A stretch of DNA of 64,000 nt from Cytobacillus depressus (GTDB lineage: Bacteria > Bacillota > Bacilli > Bacillales > Cytobacillaceae), in NCBI RefSeq assembly GCF_008923245.1, contig NZ_WBOS01000001.1:1014215-1078214 (forward strand), given 5' to 3'. Made by a program: the position numbers and the translations under genes. The stretch's first letter is position 1, and every line of letters starts with the position of its first letter. Positions 1-9,026 of this stretch are shown in pieces. Under the pieces are notes generated by a model that saw nothing but the letters and a program-made list of their open reading frames with translations, was not told the origin of the DNA and did no database searches.

Positions 1-735
1 ACCTAAGTATTTCCCTTTTTTTATCACTCCACTGTTTGGATGAATCGTAAAATCTCGAATGTGGGTTTCGTAAATGATGGCATCTGTTGGCTGTTCTAGA
101 GGTGGAAGAGGAGGTTTTCTTGTTTTTGTTTTCTGCAAATCAATAATTACACCATACTCACCATTCATACTAACTGAATTGGCATACGGGTCCACAGCCT
201 CTCGCCATTCTAAATTAATACAAAGGAGAAGAGAATACCGATAATTCTCAATATCCCGCTCAATCGTAAAATACCAAACACCTTTCTTGCTTCTTATCAT
301 TTCGTGGATTTCTTGCTTCCCGCTCTCGGCAGCAATGAGATTCAGTCTGACCTTTGTTGCTGTTGGCGCCCAAACTTTAAAGCTTGTTTTCTCCTTCGAA
401 TAGGAAACACCGAGAGGACCTTCATAGAAAAATGCCTGATCGAAAGCGTCTGTTCGAATGACTGCTCCCATTTGCAAATCAGTTTTTCCGCCATATTCAT
501 CCACGACCCAATATTGGCTGCCAATCACAGGATCCGCTTCAAGCCGACAAATATACTTCATAGATTGTTCTAATGGGATGCGTGAAAGAATCTCAACCTT
601 TGAAAATGGCTGATTATGATGATCTATCATTGAAAAAGAGGAGGAATGACCTTCATAATAGCTAAATGGAATCAAAACAGTCAAAATTCTCATCTCATCA
701 AGATACGCGAAAAAATGACGTTCAATAGGATTCAT
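1..735 (-). CDS. amyX: Type I pullulanase, N-terminal part (runs off the window)
   Basis: Debranching enzyme expected to hydrolyse alpha-1,6 links of pullulan and glycogen-type polymers. An open frame of 245 codons runs from an ATG at 735 to the window edge with no stop. The visible part holds an N-terminal all-beta region and a CBM48-like segment (GVSYSKEKTSFKVWAPTA) that precedes the GH13 barrel in this family; the frame reaches IYETHIRDFTIHP, the start of the barrel. The catalytic residues lie outside the window. The start is chosen by the GGAGGG 8 bases upstream and overlaps the end of ytlR by 14 bases, which suggests translational coupling. In B. subtilis amyX also neighbours ytlR. Identity is by family recognition, not a search. 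Confidence 0.85.
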   Translation of the reverse strand, partial: MNPIERHFFAYLDEMRILTVLIPFSYYEGHSSSFSMIDHHNQPFSKVEILSRIPLEQSMKYICRLEADPVIGSQYWVVDEYGGKTDLQMGAVIRTDAFDQAFFYEGPLGVSYSKEKTSFKVWAPTATKVRLNLIAAESGKQEIHEMIRSKKGVWYFTIERDIENYRYSLLLCINLEWREAVDPYANSVSMNGEYGVIIDLQKTKTRKPPLPPLEQPTDAIIYETHIRDFTIHPNSGVIKKGKYLG

Positions 736-1696
736 TGGTCTTTCCCTCCTCTTCATTCATTATATTGTTCAGTAACACCGGCAGATGCTTTTGATAGGCT
801 GTAATTGTGACTGGAGTGGTACCGATATCTTCGCCGTCCGCATGAACACACAAAGGACGGTTAGAAGAAATATGCACACTTCTCCCTGTAAACGACGCGA
901 CCTCTTTAAATCTAGTATGGCCACCCCAAAAGACGGTTATAAAAACAAATAATAATTTTATTTTTGATAGCTGATGGACAATCGTAATATTTAATATCCC
1001 ATCAACTGGAGAAGCATGAGGAGAGATTTTCATTCCTCCTCCATAGAACGGCTGATTTGAAACAGCCACAAACCAGGCTGAACGATAGGTGCGATCGACT
1101 CCATCAACCTTTAATGTAATGTTTGTTGGTTTATAGAAAAAGAGATTTTTTAATAAAAAATAGACGTAAACAAATTTCCCAAGAGAGAGGCGATTGAATA
1201 TCCGCTTCATTTTCGATTTGTTGACTTCCTTGGCAATCAAAGCATCAAAGCCGGCACCTATATTATTAATAAAATAAAGTTCTTTTTTCTCCTCGTTCGT
1301 AATTTTGCCAATATCAACTAAGGTAGTATGATCTTCATCAGAATGTAATAGCTCCATCAGTGCCTTAGTTGGCTTTCTTGGAATATGAAATCCTCTCGAA
1401 AAGTCATTTCCAGATCCTCCGGGAATAAAAGCAATATGAATATGAGGAAAGGAGACTGCGCCGTTCATTACTTCATGCATCGTTCCATCCCCGCCAACGG
1501 CCACAATCACCACTTTTTTTCCTTCCGTTTTGCTTCCGATCGTTTGTACAATTTCTTTCGCGTGACCTTTATATTCAGTAAAAAAAGCCAAATAGGAAAC
1601 CTGCTGTTCAAGGAGAATACTTTCAAGCTTTCTCCATACCTTTTGACAATACCCATTTTTCGCTTGAGGATTAATGATAAAATAGATACTATTCAT
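722..1696 (-). CDS. ytlR: YtlR, diacylglycerol/lipid kinase family protein
   Basis: Predicted lipid kinase of the DAGK catalytic family (DgkB/YegS fold), which phosphorylates a lipid alcohol with ATP. Near the N terminus it reads IINPQAKNG, then the nucleotide-binding GGDGT motif (about residues 68-72) and PGGSGNDFSRG (about 91-101), the family hallmarks. The C-terminal half is the beta-sandwich domain ending HADGEDIGTTPVTI. Length 324 aa is normal. The ATG is preceded by AAAGG. It lies between ytlQ and the pullulanase gene in one minus-strand run. The substrate is not known; membrane diacylglycerol is one possibility. Confidence 0.88.
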   Translation of the reverse strand: MNSIYFIINPQAKNGYCQKVWRKLESILLEQQVSYLAFFTEYKGHAKEIVQTIGSKTEGKKVVIVAVGGDGTMHEVMNGAVSFPHIHIAFIPGGSGNDFSRGFHIPRKPTKALMELLHSDEDHTTLVDIGKITNEEKKELYFINNIGAGFDALIAKEVNKSKMKRIFNRLSLGKFVYVYFLLKNLFFYKPTNITLKVDGVDRTYRSAWFVAVSNQPFYGGGMKISPHASPVDGILNITIVHQLSKIKLLFVFITVFWGGHTRFKEVASFTGRSVHISSNRPLCVHADGEDIGTTPVTITAYQKHLPVLLNNIMNEEEGKTNESY

Positions 1697-1726
1697 AAAA
1701 TCAACCTTTAATATATGATCGAGGTT

Positions 1727-2719
1727 TTAAGATTCTTCCGTTAGCTCCCACTCAAGCCTTCTTATCGATGTCGTTTGGCAGTATTGAAGCAAGGCTTGCG
1801 CCCCTTTAAGCTGATTATGCTTTAATGGGGAACGAAGATTCCTCATATTATGAAACCATTCTTCATAATTCCGTTTTTCAATGAGCTGAATATCGAAAGG
1901 AGCAGCAGGAAAATCAATATAGCCATTTCTGCATAAAACCGCTTTATAAATCGGCAAGTCAATTTCAATCATATTAAAAATTTGCTGAACAATTTTACCG
2001 GTTCGATTTAAGGCTAATAGTGGATTTAACACCTTTTTCTCCGCTCCATTGCCGCGCTTTTCCCAAAATCTTTCTTTCGAACCGATAAAAACAGCAAGAT
2101 CTTCTTCCTCAAGAAAGCTTATACACCATACACCAGTAGGGGTTACAATGATGGTTTCCAATTCAACGGGAGCCTTCTTTAACAAAAAAAGCGGCGAATA
2201 TAAAACAAGAAATGTATCTGGAAAACGCTGAAGTAAATACTTTAGTTTTTCATCATAATAAAACCTTTTATCTGTAAAAGATTTTTCCGTGAGAGTGGAA
2301 CTCGCCCATTTCATTTGAAAACGGAAGATTTGATCAAGAAATTGATGTTTGAGTTCTTCTTCTGTATCTGGCCGATAAGAAAAATTCGCTTGAAATTCCG
2401 AACTCTCCTCCTCTGGATCATCTTTAGCGGCGTTCTCTTCTTCTAATTCAAACAACTCTTCCTCTTCTTTTTCATTTCTTCCGAATTTCCATAATCCCTT
2501 CAATCGATGCATCAATGGCTGCTTTCCGTCATCTAACCAATCTGGAGCTTCCTGCACGATTAGCTGAGGAGCTTGAAAGCTAGCAAAATCTTTGTCCTCC
2601 CAAGCGGTTTTTAATTTATTCCATTGTTGCTTTTTTAGTCTGACATATCGAGAAGGATATAAATAAATATCTTGTTCATATCGCGAAACATAATCTTGTA
2701 ACTTAATTAACTGTCCCAT
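1727..2719 (-). CDS. ytlQ: YtlQ-like protein with NERD-like region
   Basis: A 330-aa soluble protein of unknown function conserved at this position in Bacillus. The middle carries a very acidic stretch (residues about 88-108, rich in Glu). The C-terminal half (about residues 185-300) resembles the nuclease-related NERD fold in its pattern of short strands, but I see no complete catalytic set, so nuclease activity is not claimed. It is followed after 30 bp by ytlR and preceded by thpR, suggesting one transcription unit. The ribosome binding site is weak (GGGG well upstream). Confidence 0.7.
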   Translation of the reverse strand: MGQLIKLQDYVSRYEQDIYLYPSRYVRLKKQQWNKLKTAWEDKDFASFQAPQLIVQEAPDWLDDGKQPLMHRLKGLWKFGRNEKEEEELFELEEENAAKDDPEEESSEFQANFSYRPDTEEELKHQFLDQIFRFQMKWASSTLTEKSFTDKRFYYDEKLKYLLQRFPDTFLVLYSPLFLLKKAPVELETIIVTPTGVWCISFLEEEDLAVFIGSKERFWEKRGNGAEKKVLNPLLALNRTGKIVQQIFNMIEIDLPIYKAVLCRNGYIDFPAAPFDIQLIEKRNYEEWFHNMRNLRSPLKHNQLKGAQALLQYCQTTSIRRLEWELTEES

Positions 2720-2774
2720 TATTTATCTGTATTTACCCCTTTTTTCAAATTATTAAGCCTTTGTATATTTAATT

Positions 2775-3347
2775 TTATTCCTCACCTAATGAAAAGATTG
2801 CTTTTCTTTCATATTTTGGTGTTTTGTCTAAATGTGTTTGATATAAAACTACTTCATTAGCCATAAAAGTTAGTGGAGAATCCTTAAATGGATTGTTTTC
2901 ATTTAATAAGACCGGTCGGAAAGGAGCGTCTCCAACCCATTTTCTTGCTAACGTAATATGAGGCTTAAATGGTCTTGTCTCTAATTCAAAGCCTGCTTGC
3001 GTACAAGCTGAAAAAACAATATCCCGAATCGCGGAAAGCCGCTGGTCTTTATATGTGTCAGCCCAAAATATTCTTGGTGTATCTCCTTTTCCAAAAACGC
3101 CAATCTGATTAATATGGAGAGGAAATATCTTTTGTCCAGCTAGTCCTTTCTTGACAAACTCCTCGGCAGCATGGAGCTTTTCCTCTTTTGCCGAGCCGAG
3201 AAATGCCAGCGTAATATGAAAATCTTCATGATGAACCCACCTCTGAAAGGGAAGTTTCTCTTTTAATATCGAACATTCTTCCTTTAATTTTAGCTTTGTT
3301 TCCATAGGCAAACTAATCGCAAAGAAAAAATGTGTTTTCTTTTCCAT
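2775..3347 (-). CDS. thpR: RNA 2',3'-cyclic phosphodiesterase ThpR (YtlP)
   Basis: Member of the 2H phosphoesterase superfamily, which opens 2',3'-cyclic phosphate ends of RNA; historically called 2'-5' RNA ligase. Two HxTL motifs are visible, HITL at about residues 44 and 130, the two catalytic histidine centres. Length 190 aa is typical. A longer frame begins at a TTG at 3359, but GGAGG lies inside that extension, six bases before the ATG at 3347, so 3347 is taken as start. It is the first gene of a thpR-ytlQ-ytlR-amyX run. Confidence 0.87.
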   Translation of the reverse strand: MEKKTHFFFAISLPMETKLKLKEECSILKEKLPFQRWVHHEDFHITLAFLGSAKEEKLHAAEEFVKKGLAGQKIFPLHINQIGVFGKGDTPRIFWADTYKDQRLSAIRDIVFSACTQAGFELETRPFKPHITLARKWVGDAPFRPVLLNENNPFKDSPLTFMANEVVLYQTHLDKTPKYERKAIFSLGEE

Positions 3348-3401
3348 TTGATCCTCCAATAGATTAGTGACGTGTTAACTTATTTTAGCAAATGAACATA
3401 A

Positions 3402-3439
3402 AAAGAGACAGCTGTCCATGATTCTTAGCTGTCTCTTTT
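3402..3439. terminator. Bidirectional terminator between thpR promoter region and dat
   Basis: Inverted repeat AAAGAGACAGCT / AGCTGTCTCTTT with T runs on both sides. It follows the dat stop at 3459 on the minus strand. Confidence 0.85.
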
Positions 3440-3458
3440 ATATTACATTTAACCTTTA

Positions 3459-4319
3459 TCAGTTATTTAAACATCCACATTCTTCTTCAATGGCTTTTTT
3501 AAATAATTCCTGGATTTGTCTCGATACAGCACCAGGTGTACCGTCTCCAACTTTTTCACCCGCGATTTCGATAATAGGCGTCACTTCGACAGTTGTGCCT
3601 GAAATGAATATTTCATCAGCTGATTTAAGCTCCTCTAAAGAGAATTCTCTCTCCTCTACAGGAATATTATTGTTTCGGCAAACTTCAAGTACTTTCTGTC
3701 TCGTAATTCCGTTCAAGATCAGATTGTCGGCTGGATGTGTAATGACCTTCCCATCTTTAATAATGGAAACATTCGATGAACTACCTTCTGTTACAATATC
3801 TCCGCGATGCTGAATTGCTTCAAAGCAGCCGGCATCTACCGCTTTTTGCTTTGCCATAATATTTCCAAGAAGGTTAAGACTTTTAATATCGCAAAGCAGC
3901 CAGCGAATATCTTCAACTAAAATTGTATTGACGCCTTTTTCCATATTCCGGGCAGGTCTGTCAACCGATTTCGTATTAGCTACAAAGGTTTGTGCTACAT
4001 CAGTCGCGGGGTAAGCATGATTTCGCGGTGCAATTCCCCTAGAGACTTGCATGTAAATGGTTCCATGCGTGAGTTGATTTTTAGAAATTAATTCTGTAAG
4101 CATATCTTTAATTTCTTGTACAGAATATGAAATCTCCATACCGATTTTCTTTCCGCTCACCATTAAACGCTCTAAATGCTCTTTCGCTGTAAACATTTTT
4201 CCATTATACACGCGAATAACTTCGTATACTCCATCCCCAAATTGATAGCCGCGGTCTTCCATATCAATCTTTGCGTCGGAACGATTAATAAAATCTCCAT
4301 TTATAATGACGTACTCCAT
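3459..4319 (-). CDS. dat: D-amino-acid transaminase
   Basis: PLP-dependent class IV aminotransferase that interconverts D-alanine and D-glutamate through their keto acids, feeding peptidoglycan synthesis. 286 aa, close to the family length. The N terminus MEYVIINGDFI, the catalytic lysine in DIKSLNLLGN (about residue 145), the PLP-binding VTEGSSSN and the C-terminal SGTTVEVTPI are all present. It ends in a Cys-rich tail (EECGCLNN). The ATG is preceded by GAGGCG. It lies 55 bp downstream of pepV on the same strand. Confidence 0.93.
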   Translation of the reverse strand: MEYVIINGDFINRSDAKIDMEDRGYQFGDGVYEVIRVYNGKMFTAKEHLERLMVSGKKIGMEISYSVQEIKDMLTELISKNQLTHGTIYMQVSRGIAPRNHAYPATDVAQTFVANTKSVDRPARNMEKGVNTILVEDIRWLLCDIKSLNLLGNIMAKQKAVDAGCFEAIQHRGDIVTEGSSSNVSIIKDGKVITHPADNLILNGITRQKVLEVCRNNNIPVEEREFSLEELKSADEIFISGTTVEVTPIIEIAGEKVGDGTPGAVSRQIQELFKKAIEEECGCLNN

Positions 4320-4374
4320 ATTTATCGCCTCTTCCCCTTCACTAACTTTGGAGCAATCTTAGCAAAAATTTCTG

Positions 4375-5790
4375 TTATTTGGCAAGCTCAAAAATCGCTT
4401 GTGCATAGATTGCCGTTGCTTTTAACATATCTTCAATGATAATATATTCATCCTTTTGGTGGGCAATATCCTCTCTTCCAGGAAATAGAGGTCCGAAAGC
4501 CACTCCTGATTGCAAGGAACGTGCATAGGTGCCACCCCCGATAGAGAGCAGCTCAGCCTTCTCTCCTGTTTGCTCTTCATACACCTTTTTCAGCGTCTGA
4601 ATTAAAAAGTCTTGCTCATCTACATGATGGGGCTTCGAGTCTGTGAAATTCTCCATTGAGAAACCTTCCTCTTTCAGAAGACTTTCAAGCTTTTCTTTTG
4701 TTTCCTCCATCTTATTTGTTACAGGGTAACGAAGATTTAGACCTAGTCTCCCACCCTCCTGCCCCGTATAGATGAGCTTCCCGACGTTAATCGTTAAATC
4801 ACCTGTTATATCATCTGAATACGCAATTCCGAGCTTCTTCCCTCTAGAATCTTGCCAAAAATAATTAGATACAAATTGAAAATACTTATGTGCTTTTGAA
4901 TCGATTTTTAATTGAGTTAAAAATTCAGCCATAAAAAGTCCGGCATTTTTTCCTAAATTCGGCTCCATCCCATGTGCGGAAATACCCTCGGCTTCTAAAA
5001 TTAATTCCCCATTTTGCATGTAATATTTCCCTTTTATTTCATACTCCTTAAGAAAATCGGTATATTTTTGAATGATTTCAATAGATTGCGAACGTACGTC
5101 CAAAGCGGCCTTTGCAAAATCAGGAACCATATTATATCGCCGCCCAGCTTGAAAGTGAAGAACTTCTACTTGAGCATCCTCACTACTCAATTCTTCTGGA
5201 ATTTGTACAAAGTCGAAATCCGAAATCCCCTTTTCAGCATAAATAATTGGAAAATCAGCATCTGGCGCAAAGCCCATTGCCGGCATTTCTTCGTGCTTGA
5301 AATAATGTTCCACACATCGCCAATCACTTTCTTCATCCGTGCCAATTATCATACGCACACGGCTTTTAAGTGGAAGTCCTAGCTCTTTTACAATTTTCAT
5401 TGCATAATAAGCTGCCATTGTCGGTCCTTTATCATCAATCGCACCGCGGGCATACATTTTTCCATCGCGTATTTCAGCACCGAATGGATCGCTTGACCAG
5501 CCGTCTCCTTCAGGCACTACATCGACATGGCAAAGAATCCCGACAATTTCATCCCCTTGCCCAAATTCTAAATGCCCCGCAAGATTGCCAACATTTTTTG
5601 CCGTAAATCCATCTTCCTCACCAAGCTCTAGCATAAAGTCAAGTGCTTCCTTTACTCCAAACCCTAATGGCGCATCATCTGTTGCATGTTCTTCATCTAA
5701 CACACTCTTTATTTGTAAAAGCTTTTTCGTGTCTTCTAGTAAGGCTTCTTTTCGTTTTTCAACTTCTTGTTGCCAGTTGATCATATTCAT
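4375..5790 (-). CDS. pepV: Dipeptidase PepV, M20 metallopeptidase
   Basis: Cytosolic zinc dipeptidase of the M20 family that cleaves dipeptides and beta-Ala dipeptides. Motifs in order: CHVDVVPEGDGW, ARGAIDDKGP (bridging Asp), GTDEESDWRC (catalytic Glu pair), and the late HQKDEYI histidine. 471 aa matches the family. GGAGG lies six bases before the ATG. It corresponds to B. subtilis YtjP and is followed by dat. Confidence 0.93.
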   Translation of the reverse strand: MNMINWQQEVEKRKEALLEDTKKLLQIKSVLDEEHATDDAPLGFGVKEALDFMLELGEEDGFTAKNVGNLAGHLEFGQGDEIVGILCHVDVVPEGDGWSSDPFGAEIRDGKMYARGAIDDKGPTMAAYYAMKIVKELGLPLKSRVRMIIGTDEESDWRCVEHYFKHEEMPAMGFAPDADFPIIYAEKGISDFDFVQIPEELSSEDAQVEVLHFQAGRRYNMVPDFAKAALDVRSQSIEIIQKYTDFLKEYEIKGKYYMQNGELILEAEGISAHGMEPNLGKNAGLFMAEFLTQLKIDSKAHKYFQFVSNYFWQDSRGKKLGIAYSDDITGDLTINVGKLIYTGQEGGRLGLNLRYPVTNKMEETKEKLESLLKEEGFSMENFTDSKPHHVDEQDFLIQTLKKVYEEQTGEKAELLSIGGGTYARSLQSGVAFGPLFPGREDIAHQKDEYIIIEDMLKATAIYAQAIFELAK

Positions 5791-5948
5791 AATAGTCCTC
5801 CTTTGTTTGACATGTATCGTCGTGTGAATTCTGTTTTATTATATCTCTCTTTTTATTAGAACACACTAGAGGAATTAGCGTCCTATCATTCCTGATCGTA
5901 AGCCAAATTGAGCAAATAACAAAGGGTTTCTATATTTTGCTAGGTAAC

Positions 5949-5985
5949 TTAAAAAAACTGCCCTTCAAATGAAGAACAGTTTTCC
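5949..5985 (-). terminator. Terminator of the M48-ankyrin gene
   Basis: On the minus strand AAAACTGTTCTTC pairs with GAAGGGCAGTTTT and is followed by a T run, directly downstream of the stop at 5989. Confidence 0.8.
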
Positions 5986-5988
5986 GCG

Positions 5989-7281
5989 TTATTGTTTTAA
6001 TAGGTTGATTAAGTCTTCGCTGCCATAATCAACAGCATAATCATAAGCTGTATTGCCTTCTGAATCCTTATAGCTTGGATCAGCCCCGTTTTCTAACAGC
6101 AACTTGGCCATCTCAACATCGTCATTATATACTGCGTTGATGAGCGGGCTAGCCTCATACGTATCAATGGCATTCGGGTCTGCGCCATGTTCAAGGAGCA
6201 TTTTAGCTGCATCTATGCTGCTATTATAAACAGCCCACTGAAGGGCAGTTGAACCTTCTGAATCTTTTTCGTCCACATTGACGCCATCTGCAAGAAGGGA
6301 TTGAATGGTTTCTATGTCATTTTCACTTGCGGCATTCATAAGAGGTGTTGCCCCTTCAATGCCTGATGCCAATTCAGTCCAAAAGTCCATTTTTTCAATG
6401 ACTTTTATACCGACAAAAGCTCCTGCAGACAAAATTACAACCGCCACTCCGGCGCCAATGATTCCTAGCCAAACCTTACCTTTTGGTTCTTTCAGCTCTG
6501 TCGTAGATTCTTCTGAGAAAAATCGTGATAAGGCATAGATTCTTTTTGGCAAATGAGGATGAGTGGATAATTTCTCATTTAACCAGACAAAAAAGCCGTG
6601 TTCTGTTTGCAGCTGTTCCATATATGCCTCTTGATTGACCTTCGGATATAGTTCTTTGCCAATTGCAAACATTGTTAATGCATCTTTTGCTGCATCGAAT
6701 GATTGAATATAAAAGGCTGCATAACGGTCACAAGTATATTCACACGCCCTTAAATAGGCATTTCCGAGAAACGGAATCCACATCGCTGGTAAAAGTAAAA
6801 AGCTAATAATTACATGTTTTCTTTTTATATGGGCAAACTCATGTGCAAGAACGAACAATACTTCCTTATCTGCATTTCGTTCAATTAACTCAAAAATCCC
6901 TGAATAGAGAACAACCATATTTTTTCTGAAAAAGCGTGTAGCAAAAGCATTCAACACACCTTGAGACTCAATGACATAAATATCAGGCATGGATTTTAAC
7001 TCCATATCCCTTGCCGTTTTTAATGCCTTCTCATACAGCTCTGGAAACTGCTTTTCACTAATCTTCACACCGTTCCGTCTAATGCCGCCCATCATTAATC
7101 CATGCAGCACAACAGATAAAAGAATGAGTATACCGATAATAATTAGGCCAACAATCGAAAAAGCAAAAAAGATATACGTTAAAATACTAAATAAAACAAC
7201 AAAGCCAAAATAAATATTTTCTTTCGTATTTACGAGCTGATCCCGCAAAGATGATTCCTGCAAATTCTTCAATCCTTTCAA
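5989..7281 (-). CDS. Membrane M48 metalloprotease fused to ankyrin repeats
   Basis: 430-aa membrane protein. Residues 22-62 form two adjacent membrane segments; the zinc motif HEFAH is at 147-151, with a likely third ligand in ACEYTCDRYA near 181 and the family's STHPHLPKR at 238-246. Another hydrophobic stretch spans 157-175 and a further one 270-294. Residues 305-430 hold about four ankyrin repeats (GATPLMNAA, GSTALQWAV, ASPLINAVY, GNTAYDYAV). This is an HtpX/Ste24-like protease with a protein-binding tail. The start is a TTG with GAGG about nine bases upstream. It has its own terminator and appears monocistronic. The substrate is unknown; the ankyrin part may select partners (inference). 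Confidence 0.82.
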   Translation of the reverse strand: MKGLKNLQESSLRDQLVNTKENIYFGFVVLFSILTYIFFAFSIVGLIIIGILILLSVVLHGLMMGGIRRNGVKISEKQFPELYEKALKTARDMELKSMPDIYVIESQGVLNAFATRFFRKNMVVLYSGIFELIERNADKEVLFVLAHEFAHIKRKHVIISFLLLPAMWIPFLGNAYLRACEYTCDRYAAFYIQSFDAAKDALTMFAIGKELYPKVNQEAYMEQLQTEHGFFVWLNEKLSTHPHLPKRIYALSRFFSEESTTELKEPKGKVWLGIIGAGVAVVILSAGAFVGIKVIEKMDFWTELASGIEGATPLMNAASENDIETIQSLLADGVNVDEKDSEGSTALQWAVYNSSIDAAKMLLEHGADPNAIDTYEASPLINAVYNDDVEMAKLLLENGADPSYKDSEGNTAYDYAVDYGSEDLINLLKQ

Positions 7282-7302
7282 TTTTCCATTCCTCAGAATT
7301 TT

Positions 7303-7329
7303 GGGACATGGGGTCAGGTTCCTTGTCCC
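7303..7329. repeat. Short palindrome of a dispersed intergenic type
   Basis: TGGGACAtGG and CCtTGTCCCA form an imperfect hairpin upstream of the M48 gene. Similar GGGACA palindromes recur in Bacillus intergenic DNA. No clear role as terminator because no T run follows. Confidence 0.45.
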
Positions 7330-7556
7330 ACCAAGGTTTGATTATAAAGTAATATAATCTGACAGGATACGGGAAGTTTATACCATTTCGAATTTTCCGA
7401 ACATAGGACAAACCCTTGATATCATAAGGTTTATTAAGGGTCTCGCTTTGTTAAACTTTTGTAAATTATACAACAAGGTAGAAATTGGAGAAAAATAAGG
7501 GTACAATGTAAGTAGAGGATGATATTTTAGTAAAATGAATGTCATTTGAAAAGGAG

Positions 7557-7655
7557 ATGGCTGCGGAAAAGAAAACCTACATATGCTTGAAGAACCCGTT
7601 TCTTCGGGCCATGCTGTCAGTTGCAGGAATTGCCATTGGTTTGAAAAAAGGATAG
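7557..7655 (+). CDS. Possible 32-aa small protein upstream of ytzE
   Basis: A short frame (MAAEKKTYICLKN..., ending IAIGLKKG) stops 12 bases before the ytzE start on the same strand. It has a basic N-terminal third and a hydrophobic stretch at residues 19-29. AAGGAG is present but abuts the ATG, which is poor spacing, and this lowers confidence. No match recognised. It could be a leader peptide or membrane microprotein. Confidence 0.35.
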   Translation: MAAEKKTYICLKNPFLRAMLSVAGIAIGLKKG

Positions 7656-7667
7656 GGAGTGGTTCGT

Positions 7668-7889
7668 ATGAAACCTTCAACTAACCGGATGTTAAACCGT
7701 ATCAAATCCGTCTACTTGTTTATTAGTAAACACGGAACTGTAACAACAGGGGAGCTTGTAGAGGAATTTGGAATAACTCCTCGCACCATTCAAAGAGATC
7801 TAAATGTTCTTGTTTATAATAATCTCGTGAAAAGTCCTAGCCGTGGTAAATGGACCACAACGCAAAGAAAAGTGAAAATATCATCTTAA
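7668..7889 (+). CDS. ytzE: DeoR-type helix-turn-helix protein YtzE
   Basis: Small 73-aa DNA-binding protein consisting of a DeoR winged-helix domain only: residues about 8-60 include VTTGELVEEFGITPRTIQRDL, the recognition helix region. No ligand-sensing domain. A GTG at 7659 would give three more residues, but AGGGAG sits about nine bases before the ATG at 7668, which is preferred. Target genes are unknown. A strong stem-loop terminator follows. Confidence 0.85.
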   Translation: MKPSTNRMLNRIKSVYLFISKHGTVTTGELVEEFGITPRTIQRDLNVLVYNNLVKSPSRGKWTTTQRKVKISS

Positions 7890-7904
7890 ATATACGGTAA
7901 CTAG

Positions 7905-7934
7905 GAAAAAAATCGCCAATTAAGGCGATTTTTA
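7905..7934. terminator. Bidirectional terminator between ytzE and the pseudouridine synthase gene
   Basis: ATCGCC-AATTAA-GGCGAT flanked by A and T runs, serving the converging genes. Confidence 0.88.
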
Positions 7935-8651
7935 TTTGACTTCGTATTCGATTAACTCTGTAATTTCCCCATCTGTCAATTCTCGATATTCCCCGAGCTC
8001 CAATGATTCATCCAACTTGAGCGGTCCCATTGAAATTCTCTGTAAATAAATGACTCGCTTCCCGACTGCCTCAAACATTCTTTTTACTTGATGGAACTTT
8101 CCTTCCATAATCGTCAGTTCAATATCAGACGTTAATCCAGATTTAATAATCTTTAAGTCTCCTGGTTTTGTATGATATCCATCATCCAATATGACGCCTT
8201 TCTTAAAAGCGTCGACATCCTCATCCGTTACTTCACTATTAATAACAGCAAAATATGTCTTTGGTACATGCTTTTTAGGCGATAGTAGACGGTGAGCCAA
8301 CTGGCCATCGTTTGTCAGTAGCAGGAGCCCCTCTGTATCTTTGTCTAAACGGCCAACAGGAAACGGCGAAAACACGAGGTCCTCCATCTCTAACAAATCG
8401 AGAACCGTTTCATGCTCTATATCCTCTGTCGCCGAAATCACTCCTTGCGGCTTATTTAACATTAAATATATAAATTCCTTATATTCAACGATTTCTCCGT
8501 TCACAGTTACCGTATCTTTTTCTGGATCTACATGCTGTTTAGCATCTTTTACTTTTTTTTCATTGACCTCAACTACGCCATCTTTTAGGAGCTTCTTAAC
8601 GTCCTTTCGACTGCCGTAGCCTAAATTGGAGAGCATTTTATCAATGCGCAT
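7932..8651 (-). CDS. ytzG: RsuA-family 16S rRNA pseudouridine synthase (YtzG-like)
   Basis: Isomerises a specific uridine of small-subunit rRNA. An S4 RNA-binding domain lies at the N terminus (RIDKMLSNLGYGSRKDVKKL), followed by the catalytic domain with the GRLDKDTEGLLLLTNDG motif (Asp nucleophile, about residue 103) and the late KFHQVKRMFEAVG motif. 239 aa, normal for the family. AGAGGG lies six bases before the ATG at 8651, so this start is preferred over the ATG two codons upstream. Monocistronic, with a shared terminator. Confidence 0.9.
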   Translation of the reverse strand: MRIDKMLSNLGYGSRKDVKKLLKDGVVEVNEKKVKDAKQHVDPEKDTVTVNGEIVEYKEFIYLMLNKPQGVISATEDIEHETVLDLLEMEDLVFSPFPVGRLDKDTEGLLLLTNDGQLAHRLLSPKKHVPKTYFAVINSEVTDEDVDAFKKGVILDDGYHTKPGDLKIIKSGLTSDIELTIMEGKFHQVKRMFEAVGKRVIYLQRISMGPLKLDESLELGEYRELTDGEITELIEYEVK

Positions 8652-8816
8652 AATCATCCCTCTTTTTATAGTTTCAAAACTTCATCGATCTTTCGCCTCC
8701 CATTATAAAATAACATTGTATTTCGTACAAATTGTACAAGTCATTTATCTCTAATGCCTCCCTTTTGAAAAATAACTTTAAGCATGATTAAATAATCTAG
8801 TTCACGGCATGTTAAA

Positions 8817-9024
8817 TGCGTTGCTTTTACCATGGACAGCCAGTTTTCAACTTCATGGGAAATGTAAGTGCGTTGCTTTTACCGGGGACAGCCAGTTTTC
8901 AACTTCACGGGGAATGTAAGTGCGTTGCTTTTACCGGGGACAGCCAGTTTTCTCGTTCACGGGGAATGCAGGTAAGTTGCTTTTACCGCGGACGGCGATT
9001 TTTCACCTTCACTGGAAATGAAAC
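8817..9024. repeat. Four tandem 52-bp repeats
   Basis: Copies start at 8817, 8869, 8921 and 8973, each opening TGCGTTGCTTTTACC (the last TAAGTTGCTTTTACC) and containing GACAGCCAGTTTTC and TTCACGGGGAATG-like blocks. A partial unit may precede (from about 8800). The period is not a multiple of three, so the frame that crosses the array is not a gene. The 447-bp gap 8658-9104 holds only this array and the murJ terminator. Confidence 0.9.
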
Positions 9025-9026
9025 AA

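Noticed and set aside
304..573. 89-codon plus-strand frame at the left edge
   Set aside because: It opposes the pullulanase frame, which is continuous for 245 codons and clearly conserved in sequence pattern.
5014..5382. 122-codon plus-strand frame inside pepV
   Set aside because: Antisense shadow of the M20 peptidase gene with no start signal.
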